In this document: positions 7,750 to 16,569 of the stretch, in pieces
How positions within the stretch are numbered: the stretch's first letter is position 1
Layout: each line of letters begins with the position of its first letter
Assembly: GCA_964477445.1 (NCBI GenBank)
Contig: CAYZED010000005.1
Location: 1 to 64,000 of the forward strand
Direction of reading: 5' to 3'
DNA from: CAYZED01 sp964477445
GTDB taxonomy: Bacteria > Bacillota > Clostridia > Lutisporales > Lutisporaceae
Length of the DNA stretch: 64,000 nucleotides
Translations under genes and position numbers: made by a program
The notes under the pieces: generated by a model
Database searches by the model: none
What the model was told of the DNA's origin: nothing
What the model saw: the letters and a program-made list of their open reading frames with translations, nothing else

Positions 7750-10283
7750 ATGACAGAACAAAAAATCGATAAATTGAACGGTTTAACGACCCAGGAAGCT
7801 TCCAAGCTTCAAGTACAGTATGGGAAAAAATGAATTGGTGCCCGAAAAGAAAGAAAATATCTTTCTTAAAATATTTAAGGTTATGACTGAGCCTATGTTT
7901 TTATTGCTAATAATCGCAGCAGCTGTATATTTTGTTCTTGGAGAGCCTAAAGATGGGGCGATAATGCTTGTATTTGTTATTGGAATAATCAGCATTGAAG
8001 CAATCCAAGAATGGAAAACGGACAGGACTTTAATGGCTTTGAAGGACTTATCTGCACCTAGAATCAAAGTTCTTCGTGATGGAGAAGAGAAGATTATCAA
8101 TAGCTCCGATTTAGTCCCTGGAGACATAATGTACATTGCTGAAGGCGTGAAAATTCCTGCGGATGGGATTGTAGTAAAAGCTAGCACATTGAGTATAGAT
8201 GAGTCTTCTCTTACTGGAGAGTCGCTTGACGTTTGGAAAGTGACCAATGAAAATTATGTCAACGAAAATAATGATTATTGGCGGCGTGATTATTGCTATG
8301 CAGGGACTTTGGTAACACAGGGTACAGGAACGGTTTTAGTCGATAAAATTGGATCGTCAACTGAGTATGGAAAGATTGGTAAAGACATTGCAATTTCTCC
8401 AAATGGAGATACCCCTCTTCAAAAGCAGACTAGAAGATTAGTGAAACTAAGTGGAGGAATAGCAGCTGTATTATTTATACTGGTAGGTATTGTAACTTAC
8501 TTTAATATTCCAGATCATTTATTAAAAAGCAGAATTATTGAGAGCATTTTATCCGGAATTACTCTTGCAATGGCAATGATTCCGGAAGAATTTCCAGTTA
8601 TATTAACTATTTTCTTATCAATGGGAGCATGGAGACTAGCAAAAAAACAATCTCTTGTAAGAAGACTGCCTTCAGTTGAAACCTTGGGTGCAGTTTCAGT
8701 TCTTTGTGTGGATAAGACTGGCACAATAACACTGAACAAAATGGCTGTCAGAGAAACCTTTAACACATTAGGTGATGAAAAACTGATATCTAAGATTATG
8801 GGTATGGGATGTAAAAATGATACATACGATCCTATGGAAAAGGCGATGATTGCTCGATGTGAAGAACTGGGGATTTCAAGGGAGATTCTTTTTGGTGGAC
8901 AGCTACTGAAAGAATATGCGTTCACCAATGAAACAAAAATGATGGGGCATGTCTGGAAGAATGAGAATAGTATTATTGTTGCTGCTAAGGGCTCTCCTGA
9001 GCGCATTCTTACAATATGTGATATTTCGCCAGATGAAAAAGCTCATGCCGAAGAAAAAATTTATGAGATGTCAAAGAACGGGCTTCGTGTAATAGCTATT
9101 GCTCAGATGGTGGTTCAAAATGAAAACGGAATTCCAGGTACACTCTTGGAATGCAAACTGGAGCTTCTTGGTATGATTGGCCTTGCAGATCCGCCGAGGG
9201 AATCGGTAAAAGAAGATATCAAGCGATGTACAAAAGCAGGAGTTAGGGTTGTAATGATCACTGGTGACAACGGAATTACAGCAAGCTCTATAGCAAGTCA
9301 AATCAATATGCCGAACAGCGATAAGATTATTACTGGTGATGAGTTGAATAAAATGAATGACGAAGAACTTCGAGAAAGAGTTAAGGATGTTAGTATTTTC
9401 TCACGAGTGCTCCCGGAACACAAAATGAGGATAGTGAAAGCGCTCAAACTGAATGGAGATATCGTTGCCATGACTGGGGACGGAGTAAATGATGCTCCTG
9501 CATTGAAGTGTGCTGATATAGGAATAGCAATGGGTAAACGTGGATCAGAAGTTTCGAGAGAAGCTGCAGATTTAATACTACTGGATGATAACTTCTCGAC
9601 CATTGTTGATACAATCAAAGACGGAAGAAGGATCTATGACAACATAAAGAAAGCTGTGGGGTATGTTTTTACTATTCATATTCCAATTGCGTTTTCCGCT
9701 TTGCTTGCGCCTTTTTTGGGCATAAGTCCGGCAAGTCTTTTGCTTCTACCACTCCACGTAGTTTTACTTGAGCTTGTAATTGACCCTACATGCTCGATAA
9801 TACTAGAGCGCCAGCCTGCTGAGTCTGATATTATGCAAAGGCCACCACGCAATCCCAAAGAAAAGCTTTNNNNNNNNNNTGGCACAAGGGTTGGCAATAT
9901 TTGGGGCATCGTTCGCAATTTATTATGGTTTTTTACACCAATACCCAGAGAATGCTTCCTTGGCAAGGACTATGGGGCTAAGCATAATATTTATTTCCAA
10001 TGTTCTGTTGGTTCAAGTGAATAGTTCAAATACTGAGTTTGTTGTTACGACTTTTATTAAACAGATTAAGGATAAAGTGATGTGGGCGAGTATTCTTGGC
10101 ACCATAGCAGGGCTGCTTATTATTGTATATACTCCTTTAAGTGGATTTTTGAAATTAGCACCGTTATCAACTGGTCAATTGTTACTTGCTGTTGGAATTT
10201 CATGCGCAGCTGTACTTTGGTATGAATTGGTCAAGGTCGCCAAAAAATTGATTAACATTAAGGCTAAAAAAGATGAGTGCTAA
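7750..10283 (+). pseudogene. P-type metal ATPase (Ni/Co-responsive), frameshifted and gapped
   Basis: ATG 7750 follows AGGAGG with seven bases spacing and encodes the usual cation ATPase N-terminus (LNGLTTQEASKLQVQYGK). An A6 run at 7825-7830 then breaks the frame; removing one A gives the continuous YGKNELVPEKK. The body has TGES (SLTGESLD), the membrane motif IPEEFP, the phosphorylation motif DKTGTIT, the nucleotide-site KGSPERIL, MITGDN and GDGVNDAPAL. Ten N at 9870-9879 hide part of the next membrane region, and the frame changes across them; the C-terminal helices continue (LAQGLAIFGASFA) to 10283. Full length would be about 845 residues. The riboswitch upstream points to cobalt or nickel export, although sequence class alone would suggest a calcium-type pump. 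The single-base slip may be a sequence error, in which case the gene works. Confidence 0.85.
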
Positions 10284-10416
10284 AATTATAAAACGTTACA
10301 TCGAACGTTTGTTCTTTTAGTGAAAGTAAGATATAATGGAATCAAAAGAAGTTGACCGTTAGTGCTTAAATTTAACAAAAGAAATCAATTCTACTTTAAT
10401 CAAGGAGGTTAAGTCG

Positions 10417-11265
10417 ATGAGTAAAAAATCTGTTAAGGAAACCCTTCATGCTAAAGGATTGGATATCTCAATTTATACTGAAGACTTTCAAAATGAATTT
10501 ATTTCACTCACAGACATTGCGCGTTACAAAAGTGATGAACCGAATGATGTCATCAAGAATTGGATGAGAAACAGAGATACAATTGAATTTTTAGGTTTGT
10601 GGGAAAGATTGTATAACGCCGATTTTAAACCCGTCGAATTCGACGGGTTTAAAAAAGAAGCTGGATTAAATGTATTTACAATGTCTCCGACAAAATGGAT
10701 TGGGGCAGTAAATGCAATCGGCATTGTTTCGAAATCTGGAAGATATGGAGGCACATTTGCCCATTCAGATATTGCATTTGAGTTTGCATCATGGATTTCT
10801 GCAGAATTTAAACTCTATATCATCAAAGACTATAAGCGATTGAAAACAGATGAAAGTAGTAGACTTTCATTAGGGTGGAATTTAAACCGCGAAATCTCAA
10901 AGTTGAACTATAGATTTCATTCAGATGCAATTAAAGAGAATCTATTGCCGCCCGAATTGACTTCATACCAAATCTCAATGACTTATGCCAACGAAGCAGA
11001 TATACTTAACGTAGCGTTGTTTGGAATAACAGCTAAACAATGGCGTGATGAGAATGCTAGTCTTAAAGGAAATATGAGAGACTATGCAACTTTGAATCAT
11101 TTATTGGTTTTATCGAATATGGAAAGCTATAATGCTATTTTGATTGTGCAGGGTAAAGCACAATCTGAGAGAATCCAGTTATTGAATCAACTGGCGATGC
11201 GTCAATTAAAGGCAATTAAAGAAATTGGAATAAGTGAGATCAAGAAGCTAGAAAAGAAATATTAA
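10417..11265 (+). CDS. KilA-N domain protein
   Basis: A 282-residue protein with a KilA-N fold over about residues 20-145: ISLTDIARYKSDEPNDVIKNWMRNRDTIEFLGLWE, then YGGTFAHSDIAFEFASWIS, the hallmark end of the domain. The C-terminal half (LNREISKLNYRFHSDAIKENLLPPELT to KLEKKY) is helical and conserved in stand-alone KilA-N proteins of bacteria. AAGGAGGT at the start is a strong ribosome site. KilA-N is a DNA-binding domain known from phage P1 and large DNA viruses; chromosomal copies are usually phage or island remnants of unknown role. No integrase or other phage gene is next to it. Confidence 0.88.
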   Translation: MSKKSVKETLHAKGLDISIYTEDFQNEFISLTDIARYKSDEPNDVIKNWMRNRDTIEFLGLWERLYNADFKPVEFDGFKKEAGLNVFTMSPTKWIGAVNAIGIVSKSGRYGGTFAHSDIAFEFASWISAEFKLYIIKDYKRLKTDESSRLSLGWNLNREISKLNYRFHSDAIKENLLPPELTSYQISMTYANEADILNVALFGITAKQWRDENASLKGNMRDYATLNHLLVLSNMESYNAILIVQGKAQSERIQLLNQLAMRQLKAIKEIGISEIKKLEKKY

Positions 11266-11538
11266 AGATTTATTGGAAGTTATGGAATTATGGGTTTTAC
11301 TAATATAAAGGTGCATGATTCCACATCCATAGACTTATTATATGATAGAAAATGAAGAGTGATACCTTGCAAACCAGAGCAGACCAAAAAATAAAAGTCT
11401 TAACTGGTCAAAAAGAAGATTTGACTGGGGCATTAGAAGTCGTACATCTCAAAGGCTCTTATTAATGAGGAACAAGAAATTAATTAAAGCGATGAATGCG
11501 TGCAAAATAATAATAACAGATGAAATTGTAAAGGGGGC

Positions 11539-11994
11539 GTGATTGCTATTGCAACAATAGTTAAAATTAAAATAAAAGATATTGTAGAATTACGCGAAAA
11601 ACTTGACCTGATATATGAGCATAAGTCACAGATTGATTTGGCTAAGTGGGCTTTGCAATTGTCTAAATACATTTTTTCGCTAATTGAATATGAATATGAA
11701 AATGAATCAGTTATTGTGGATGGGTTTACTATTAATGAAAAATGGCAAATAGGTGAAGCAAGAATGCATGATGTTAGACAGGCTGGATTTAAAGTTCATC
11801 AATTAGCAAAAGAATCTAAAGATCCGGTTTTACAGTCGGCGCTTCGCGTTGCAGGTCAGGCTATAGGAACAGGGCATATGAGGGAACATGCAATGGTAGC
11901 TTCCGATTATGCTATTAAAGTGGTTAATTTAAAATATCCAAACGATATGGAAGCAGTAAAAGAATTACGAGAGTGGCAGATTCGAACAATGTAA
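11539..11994 (+). CDS. Imm-5-like putative immunity protein
   Basis: A small alpha-helical protein (up to 151 residues). The second half, LRVAGQAIGTGHMREHAMVASDYAIKV with a closing E-W-Q-I, matches the Imm-5-like domain (AGHA-x-ATAH...HA-x-x-AAYYA, ending ER-x-WQ). Proteins with this domain are annotated as putative immunity proteins, but most have no experimentally known partner. The GTG at 11539 follows AAGGGGG closely, so the exact start is uncertain. No toxin gene is adjacent. The 270 bases before it contain no recognisable gene. Confidence 0.6.
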   Translation: MIAIATIVKIKIKDIVELREKLDLIYEHKSQIDLAKWALQLSKYIFSLIEYEYENESVIVDGFTINEKWQIGEARMHDVRQAGFKVHQLAKESKDPVLQSALRVAGQAIGTGHMREHAMVASDYAIKVVNLKYPNDMEAVKELREWQIRTM

Positions 11995-12062
11995 AACAGC
12001 AGAAGCACAACTTATATTAGAAATAAAGATTACAAATAGAACTGAACAACCAGTTTGCATTA

Positions 12063-12117
12063 GAATAAAAAATAATTAATAGCTGTCATAAGGAATGATC
12101 CCTTTGACAGCTATTAA
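12063..12117 (-). terminator. Terminator of the minus-strand polyferredoxin operon
   Basis: A perfect 13-bp inverted repeat (TTAATAGCTGTCA at 12076-12088 and TGACAGCTATTAA at 12105-12117) with an inner AAGG/CCTT pair lies between two convergent genes. On the minus strand it is followed by TTATTTTTTATT, fitting an intrinsic terminator for the gene ending at 12136. It may also stop plus-strand transcription. Confidence 0.75.
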
Positions 12118-12135
12118 CTTGAGAGCCTCTGTTGC

Positions 12136-12987
12136 CTATTTTACTTTGTCAACTAAAGATTGAAGCTCGCTTTTTATAGTCCCAAATTCTCCACCATTAT
12201 TGCTAACAAAATCTTTTATTAGTTCTTTTGAATCTGTAAATGAGGCATTTAATACTTTTTCAATATCAGATTTATTGACACCCCAATCAAGTAGGTTTTG
12301 GAAAGTAGTACTGCCTTTTATTGACTTATCTGTTGTAGAAGATTCTTTATCAGTAGGAGTTGGCTTAGTTGTTGAAGTCGGTTTAAGAGTAGGAGTTGGC
12401 TTAGTTGTTGAAGTCGGTTTAAGAGTAGGAGTTGGCTTTTCAGTAAGAGTTGGTTTTTCAGTAGGAGTCGGCTTAACTGCAGGCGTTGTTTTTTCTTCAT
12501 TTAAATCAATAGAATACTGTTCTATACTCTGAATTTGTTCAGAAGAAAGAGTGGCTTTTTCCTTTAGTATTTCAACAGCGGATTTTGGCAAATAAGTACC
12601 TTCTTCCACATCAATTGGTAGGCCTTTATAGAGTGCAACAAAATATCTTACTGAGCCAGTTCCGATTTCTATACCTTTATCAGCTAGTTCTCCGTATGTC
12701 GATTCTAAATTCTTACATTGATAGTCTGCGTACTGATCAGGACTAGTAACGCCAAAGGCTATTCCAAGATCATCGAGAGGAATATCAAAATATTTTTCAA
12801 TATCTCCAAAGGAGTATGAACCCCTTATGTCAGCTGGGTCATATGATCCTTTATATTCCCCATCCTTAATCGTTATTGGAACTTTTTCTGTTTTTGTATT
12901 ATATAAGCCAAGGCTAGAAGTAAGTGCTACACCACCAAATATTACTACAAGGATTATTGCCGCTAAGATTGAATTTTTTATTCTCAT
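12136..12987 (-). CDS. Membrane-anchored secreted protein with Pro/Thr repeat linker, partner of polyferredoxin
   Basis: A 283-residue protein starting with one membrane segment (SILAAIILVVIFGGVALTS), either an uncleaved anchor or signal peptide. The next ~120 residues (DPADIRGSYSFGDIEKYFDIPLDDLG to LYKGLPIDVEEGTYLP) form a conserved module that I have seen following or beside NapH-like 4Fe-4S proteins in Firmicutes, function unknown. A low-complexity linker of KPTPT-type repeats (about 168-214) then leads to a small helical C-terminal domain. The DNA of the linker contains two exact copies of a 36-bp unit. The start codon overlaps the stop of the polyferredoxin gene by four bases (ATGA) and has AGGAGG, so the two are co-translated. 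It may receive or sense electrons outside the membrane; that is inference. Confidence 0.7.
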   Translation of the reverse strand: MRIKNSILAAIILVVIFGGVALTSSLGLYNTKTEKVPITIKDGEYKGSYDPADIRGSYSFGDIEKYFDIPLDDLGIAFGVTSPDQYADYQCKNLESTYGELADKGIEIGTGSVRYFVALYKGLPIDVEEGTYLPKSAVEILKEKATLSSEQIQSIEQYSIDLNEEKTTPAVKPTPTEKPTLTEKPTPTLKPTSTTKPTPTLKPTSTTKPTPTDKESSTTDKSIKGSTTFQNLLDWGVNKSDIEKVLNASFTDSKELIKDFVSNNGGEFGTIKSELQSLVDKVK

Positions 12988-13862
12988 TTGTTGGAACCTC
13001 CTTTGCTAGTAAGTTCTACGGTGTTTTCTACTGGACATGAATTTTCTGATGTACATTGTAGACAACTTATACACTGATGGTCACGAACTATAACACTTGA
13101 AGAAACAGGAATGTTCATTGGACAATTTTTATCACAGGCTTTACAATTTGTACATGTTGTTTTCTCACGTCTAATCTTGAATATTCTAAACAAATTAAAT
13201 ATTCCTAAAACTGCACCGTATGGGCATGCGTATTTACACCAAGGACGCTCTATAAAAAGTGATAAAAACATTGTGAAACCTAGGATAATATATGCAGCAA
13301 TCGCCACTTCGCCAGTCCAAAAGTTGAATAATGCAAAATACGGATCAATACCTTGAAACATAAGTTTTGCTGTTGTAGCGGTCTGGAATATTACAAGTGC
13401 GAGAAGTATATATCTTGTAAATCTTAAGTATTTATCAAATTTGGCAGGTATGAAAGTGTTGTATTTTCTTTTGAAAATCTTCTTTCCAATTTTACCGATC
13501 CATTCTTGGAAGGTTCCAAAAGGACATACCCATCCACATATAACAGGTCCAAAAGCCACTGCTAATATAAATGCTATTATCATAAGAATAAATGAGGATT
13601 CGTGAATTTTTTGAACAAAGGTTCCAACGGTAAAAAACTTATAAATTGAAACAACACCACCAAAAGGACATATTGCATGCAGTGAAGCATCAGAAACTAG
13701 TGGGATTTTTTTACCAAATTGCTCGATAAAAGTGTTGAAGCTAATTAGCGCAACTAGTGCAAAAAAGAAGATTTGAATAACTGGTCTAAACCACGGTTTG
13801 TTTTTTTTGGAGTTCGACTTGACGACTGAAAAGGGTGCTTTTTCATTAGGAATATTTGGCAT
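12984..13862 (-). CDS. NapH/NosR-like membrane polyferredoxin
   Basis: A 292-residue membrane protein with about five transmembrane segments (FFFALVALISFNTF, FILMIIAFILAVAFG, YILLALVIFQTATT and others). It carries the cytoplasmic cysteine motifs of the family (GWVCPFGT, CKYACPYGAVLG) and two C-terminal 4Fe-4S ferredoxin motifs (CTNCKACDKNCP and CISCLQCTSENSCP). Such proteins pass electrons from the cytoplasm into or across the membrane. AGGAGG-type spacing (GGAGGACTC on the minus strand) precedes the start at 13862. It forms a two-gene operon with the secreted partner downstream. A second, shorter member of the family is at 28965. Confidence 0.85.
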   Translation of the reverse strand: MPNIPNEKAPFSVVKSNSKKNKPWFRPVIQIFFFALVALISFNTFIEQFGKKIPLVSDASLHAICPFGGVVSIYKFFTVGTFVQKIHESSFILMIIAFILAVAFGPVICGWVCPFGTFQEWIGKIGKKIFKRKYNTFIPAKFDKYLRFTRYILLALVIFQTATTAKLMFQGIDPYFALFNFWTGEVAIAAYIILGFTMFLSLFIERPWCKYACPYGAVLGIFNLFRIFKIRREKTTCTNCKACDKNCPMNIPVSSSVIVRDHQCISCLQCTSENSCPVENTVELTSKGGSNK

Positions 13863-13896
13863 AGATGAGTCCTCCTTGTAAATTTAATATAAGTAT

Positions 13897-13942
13897 ATCA
13901 TAAAACTAAAATGTGACATAATCATAAAACTAAAATGTGACA
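13897..13942. repeat. Two tandem 22-bp direct repeats in a promoter region
   Basis: ATCATAAAACTAAAATGTGA plus CA occurs at 13897-13918 and again at 13921-13942, a period of 24 bp, in the 319-base gap between the polyferredoxin operon and the RidA gene. The copies are identical. Position just upstream of the minus-strand start (13862) suggests a tandem binding site for a regulator of that operon. TTGACA follows at 13948 on the plus strand. Confidence 0.6.
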
Positions 13943-14015
13943 AAAGATTGACAAAATAAGTTTCTTTTTTTTACCCTATTGACCTTGGAGCTAGTCAAAG
14001 GTTTATGATTCGCTT

Positions 14016-14093
14016 ATACGAATTTGCGTTAATTAATATAATCCGATTACTTTTTCTCTGGTAATTACAATAATGTTAAACGCAAATTAGTAT
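14016..14093. repeat. Inverted repeat flanking 48 bp, one arm shared with a site at 36838
   Basis: ATACGAATTTGCGTT (14016-14030) and AACGCAAATTAGTAT (14079-14093) are inverted copies with one mismatch, about 48 bp apart. The right arm with its flank (GTTAAACGCAAATTAGTAT, 14075-14093) is found again, exactly, at 36838-36856 upstream of a MinD-like ATPase gene. It could be a small mobile repeat or a shared regulator site. Confidence 0.5.
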
Positions 14094-14112
14094 TAGATGA
14101 ACAAAAAGACAT

Positions 14113-14154
14113 AATAAACGTAATCAATTACACAATAAACGTACTCGATTACAA
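14113..14154. promoter_or_regulatory. Paired 21-bp repeats with palindromic core upstream of RidA gene
   Basis: AATAAACGTAATCAATTACAC (positions 14113-14133) and AATAAACGTACTCGATTACAA (14134-14154) are adjacent direct repeats differing at four positions. Each holds a GTAAT-x2-ATTAC type near-palindrome. They end 27 bases before the start codon, where a repressor would block transcription or initiation. Confidence 0.5.
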
Positions 14155-14181
14155 AATAAAAAAACGAAGGAGAATACTAAT

Positions 14182-15453
14182 ATGAGCGGTTATAACGCAG
14201 TACTAGCAAGAAACACAGAAAATGCACCAAAAGGAATAGGGCCATACTCACAAACTGTAGCTTTTTCCCATTACAATAATCTTTCGGCACAATTACCAGT
14301 TGAGCCAAATACCGGCAAATTGGTAGCTGGGGGAATAAAAGAGCAGACAAAACAGTGCTTTGAAAATATTAAAGCGATTTTAGATAGTATCAATCATATT
14401 ATGAACGATGTTGTGAGAATCACTGTATTCGTAAAAAATATCAAAGATATTGATGCCGTGAACGAAGTGTATAAAACATACTTTACTTCATACGTTCCAA
14501 CTCGCACGGTAGTTGCAGTTGACGCTTTGCCTATGGATGCATTGGTTCAAATTGAAGCTCTTATTACATGTGGTGAAGGTACAATTCCAAATGCACCACA
14601 GTCAGGCGACCTAATTAAGCTTACAAATAATACATCAAATGCACCAATATGTGCACTTTCTACACAAACGGTTTCTTTCTCTCATTATAATAATCTTTCA
14701 GCACAACTACCTATCGACCCAAAAACTGGTAGATTAGTTGCTGGCGGTGTGAAAGAGCAAGCTGCACAGTGTTTGAAAAATATCAAAGCAATTTTAGAAA
14801 GTATCGAGGTTCCTTTTGACGATATTGTTAAAATAAATATTTTCCTTAAAAACATAACGGATAGTGAAGCCGTAAACGAAGTATATAAAACATTTTTCCC
14901 AGATTCCGCGATTGCTAGGGCTGTAGCTTATGTTCCAGCACGCACAACAATAGCTGCTTCAGCTTTACTAATGGATGCATTAGTGCAAATCGAAGCCGTT
15001 GTATCGCACGGAGATGGTACGCCTCCGCAGCTTGTTGAAGACAGGCACGGAATCGTAATTTATGCAAACAATACAGAAAATGCGCCAAAGTGTTCTTTAT
15101 CTACACAAACTGTTGCGTTTTCGCATTACAACCATGTCTCAGCTCAATTACCGATCGACCCAAAAGTAGGCGAAATAGTATCTGGTGGCGTAAAAGAGCA
15201 GGCTACACAGTGTTTAAAAAATATCAAAGCTATAATAGAAAGTATTGATCATGTTATGGAGGATGTAGTAAAAGTTAATATTTTCTTGAAAAATATCGCC
15301 GATATTGATTCTGTAGACGAAGTTTATACAACTTACTTCCCAACTGGTGTTCCTGCGAGAAGAACGGTTGGTGTATCAGCTTTACCTAAAGATGCTTTAA
15401 TCCAAATTGATGTAGTTTTATCAAACGCTGAAGGAACTGCACCAAGAGTTTAA
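14182..15453 (+). CDS. Triple RidA (YjgF) domain protein
   Basis: A 423-residue protein made of three tandem RidA domains (about 1-138, 139-290, 291-423). Each repeats the same landmarks: ENAP at the start, SAQLP, KEQ-x-x-QC-x-x-NIKAI, a V-x-IF-x-KNI strand and a P-x-R-T segment near the end carrying the arginine that in RidA holds the imine substrate. Domain 1 keeps GPYSQT; domains 2 and 3 have ALSTQT and SLSTQT instead, so their pocket edge differs. RidA hydrolyses 2-aminoacrylate and related enamines as a trimer of single domains; a three-domain chain would be a covalent trimer. GAAGGAG precedes the ATG. A decayed PLP aminotransferase follows, a sensible source of imines. Whether all three sites are active is unknown. 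Confidence 0.88.
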   Translation: MSGYNAVLARNTENAPKGIGPYSQTVAFSHYNNLSAQLPVEPNTGKLVAGGIKEQTKQCFENIKAILDSINHIMNDVVRITVFVKNIKDIDAVNEVYKTYFTSYVPTRTVVAVDALPMDALVQIEALITCGEGTIPNAPQSGDLIKLTNNTSNAPICALSTQTVSFSHYNNLSAQLPIDPKTGRLVAGGVKEQAAQCLKNIKAILESIEVPFDDIVKINIFLKNITDSEAVNEVYKTFFPDSAIARAVAYVPARTTIAASALLMDALVQIEAVVSHGDGTPPQLVEDRHGIVIYANNTENAPKCSLSTQTVAFSHYNHVSAQLPIDPKVGEIVSGGVKEQATQCLKNIKAIIESIDHVMEDVVKVNIFLKNIADIDSVDEVYTTYFPTGVPARRTVGVSALPKDALIQIDVVLSNAEGTAPRV

Positions 15454-15513
15454 TAGAGGGTGGCACTCACTTTTTTACTTCAACACTTGTCCAAAAGAAA
15501 ACTATTTATAATG

Positions 15514-15560
15514 CTGGTTGAGTTGTAATTTTTACAGCTTAATCGGCTTTTTGTTTTTAT
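15514..15560 (+). terminator. Terminator after the RidA gene
   Basis: GGTTGAGTTGTA pairs with TACAGCTTAATC (three G-U pairs) over a short loop, followed by GGCTTTTTGTTTTT. It lies about 60 bases after the RidA stop codon and fits an intrinsic terminator. Confidence 0.6.
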
Positions 15561-15652
15561 ACGAAAATATAATGTATAATTATTTTAGAGTTGAAAATCA
15601 TGAGACTTAAATTAAATTCTTTTTAACAGGAGTTAATGAATATTGAGGAGCA

Positions 15653-16549
15653 AAAGAATCATTTTTTAAAGAAGGGTTAGGATATACTGAGGTGGCAGGA
15701 AACACTGAATTAAGAAAGGTTATTGCAGGTCTATATACGACCATGAAACCAGAAAATATTATTGTACATGCTGGGGCTCAAGAACCGATATTCAATTTTA
15801 TGAATATTTTGTTGGATAAAGGTGATCATGTTATTAGCCAAGTTCCTACATATCAGTCTCTTTTTGAAGTGGCAGAGGCGATAGGGTGTGAAAGCACAAA
15901 GTGGGATATTGAACCTGGAAAATATGGATGGAAATTTGATATAAAAAAACTTGAAAAACTAATCAAACCAAATACGAGGCTTATCTCGTTAAATAGTCCT
16001 AATAATCCTACTGGATATACACTAACAATGGAAGAAATTGAGGAAATAGTTGCCATTGCAAGGAAGTATGACATTTATGTTTTTTGTGATGAAGTTTATA
16101 AAGGGGTCGAATTAGATGGTTAGCGACAAAGTATAATTTAATTATCGAAAAACTAATAAAGATGAAACACTATACGAGCATTTGCAGTAGTGGACCTTCC
16201 GAATTTCTATCAATTATAGCCTTAAAACATAGCGATGAGTTATTGGATCGAAATGTTAAAATAATTAAGAGTAATAAAAATAGTTGAAGATTTTTTTGCT
16301 CGATATCCCGATATTTTCGAGTTCAACAGGCCAATGGCTGGACCCGTAGCATTTGTGAAAATGAATATATCAATGCCTATAGAGGAGTTTTGTAATGATT
16401 TAGTTAAGAACAGTGGTGTTCTTTTGTTGCCTTCCTCAATTTATGGATTTGATGGACAATATTTCAGAATAGGATTTGGTAAAGCTAATTTTGAAGACAA
16501 CTTAATGAGATTTGAAGAGTATATTAAAATGAACGATTTCATTAAATAA
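15653..16549 (+). pseudogene. Decayed PLP-dependent aminotransferase (class I/II)
   Basis: Pieces of one aminotransferase lie in order but in different frames. The first readable part is KEGLGYTEVAGNTELRKVI; then IIVHAGAQEPIF, SLNSPNNPTGYT and VFCDEVYKG (to 16123). Next comes LATKYNLIIEKLIK to KSNKNS in a second frame (about 16124-16287), then IVEDFFARYPDIF and MAGPVAFVKMN to the end (16549) in a third. About 55 N-terminal residues are absent. The segment with the PLP lysine, expected just after VFCDEVYKGVELDG, is deleted, so the enzyme cannot work even if the frameshifts are errors. The parent resembles Asp/Phe-type aminotransferases of about 380 residues. It follows the RidA gene, with which it may once have been paired. 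Confidence 0.85.
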
Positions 16550-16569
16550 TGGAGGTGCACTTTAGAAGA

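Noticed and set aside
11266..11538. Gene remnant (short frame RADQKIKVLTGQKEDLTG)
   Set aside because: Only 38 codons, no recognisable family and no ribosome site; left unannotated.
12200..12532. 110-codon plus-strand frame with GVGLVVEVGLRV repeats
   Set aside because: It is the antisense reading of the KPTPT linker repeat; the minus-strand gene has signal anchor, ribosome site and operon context.
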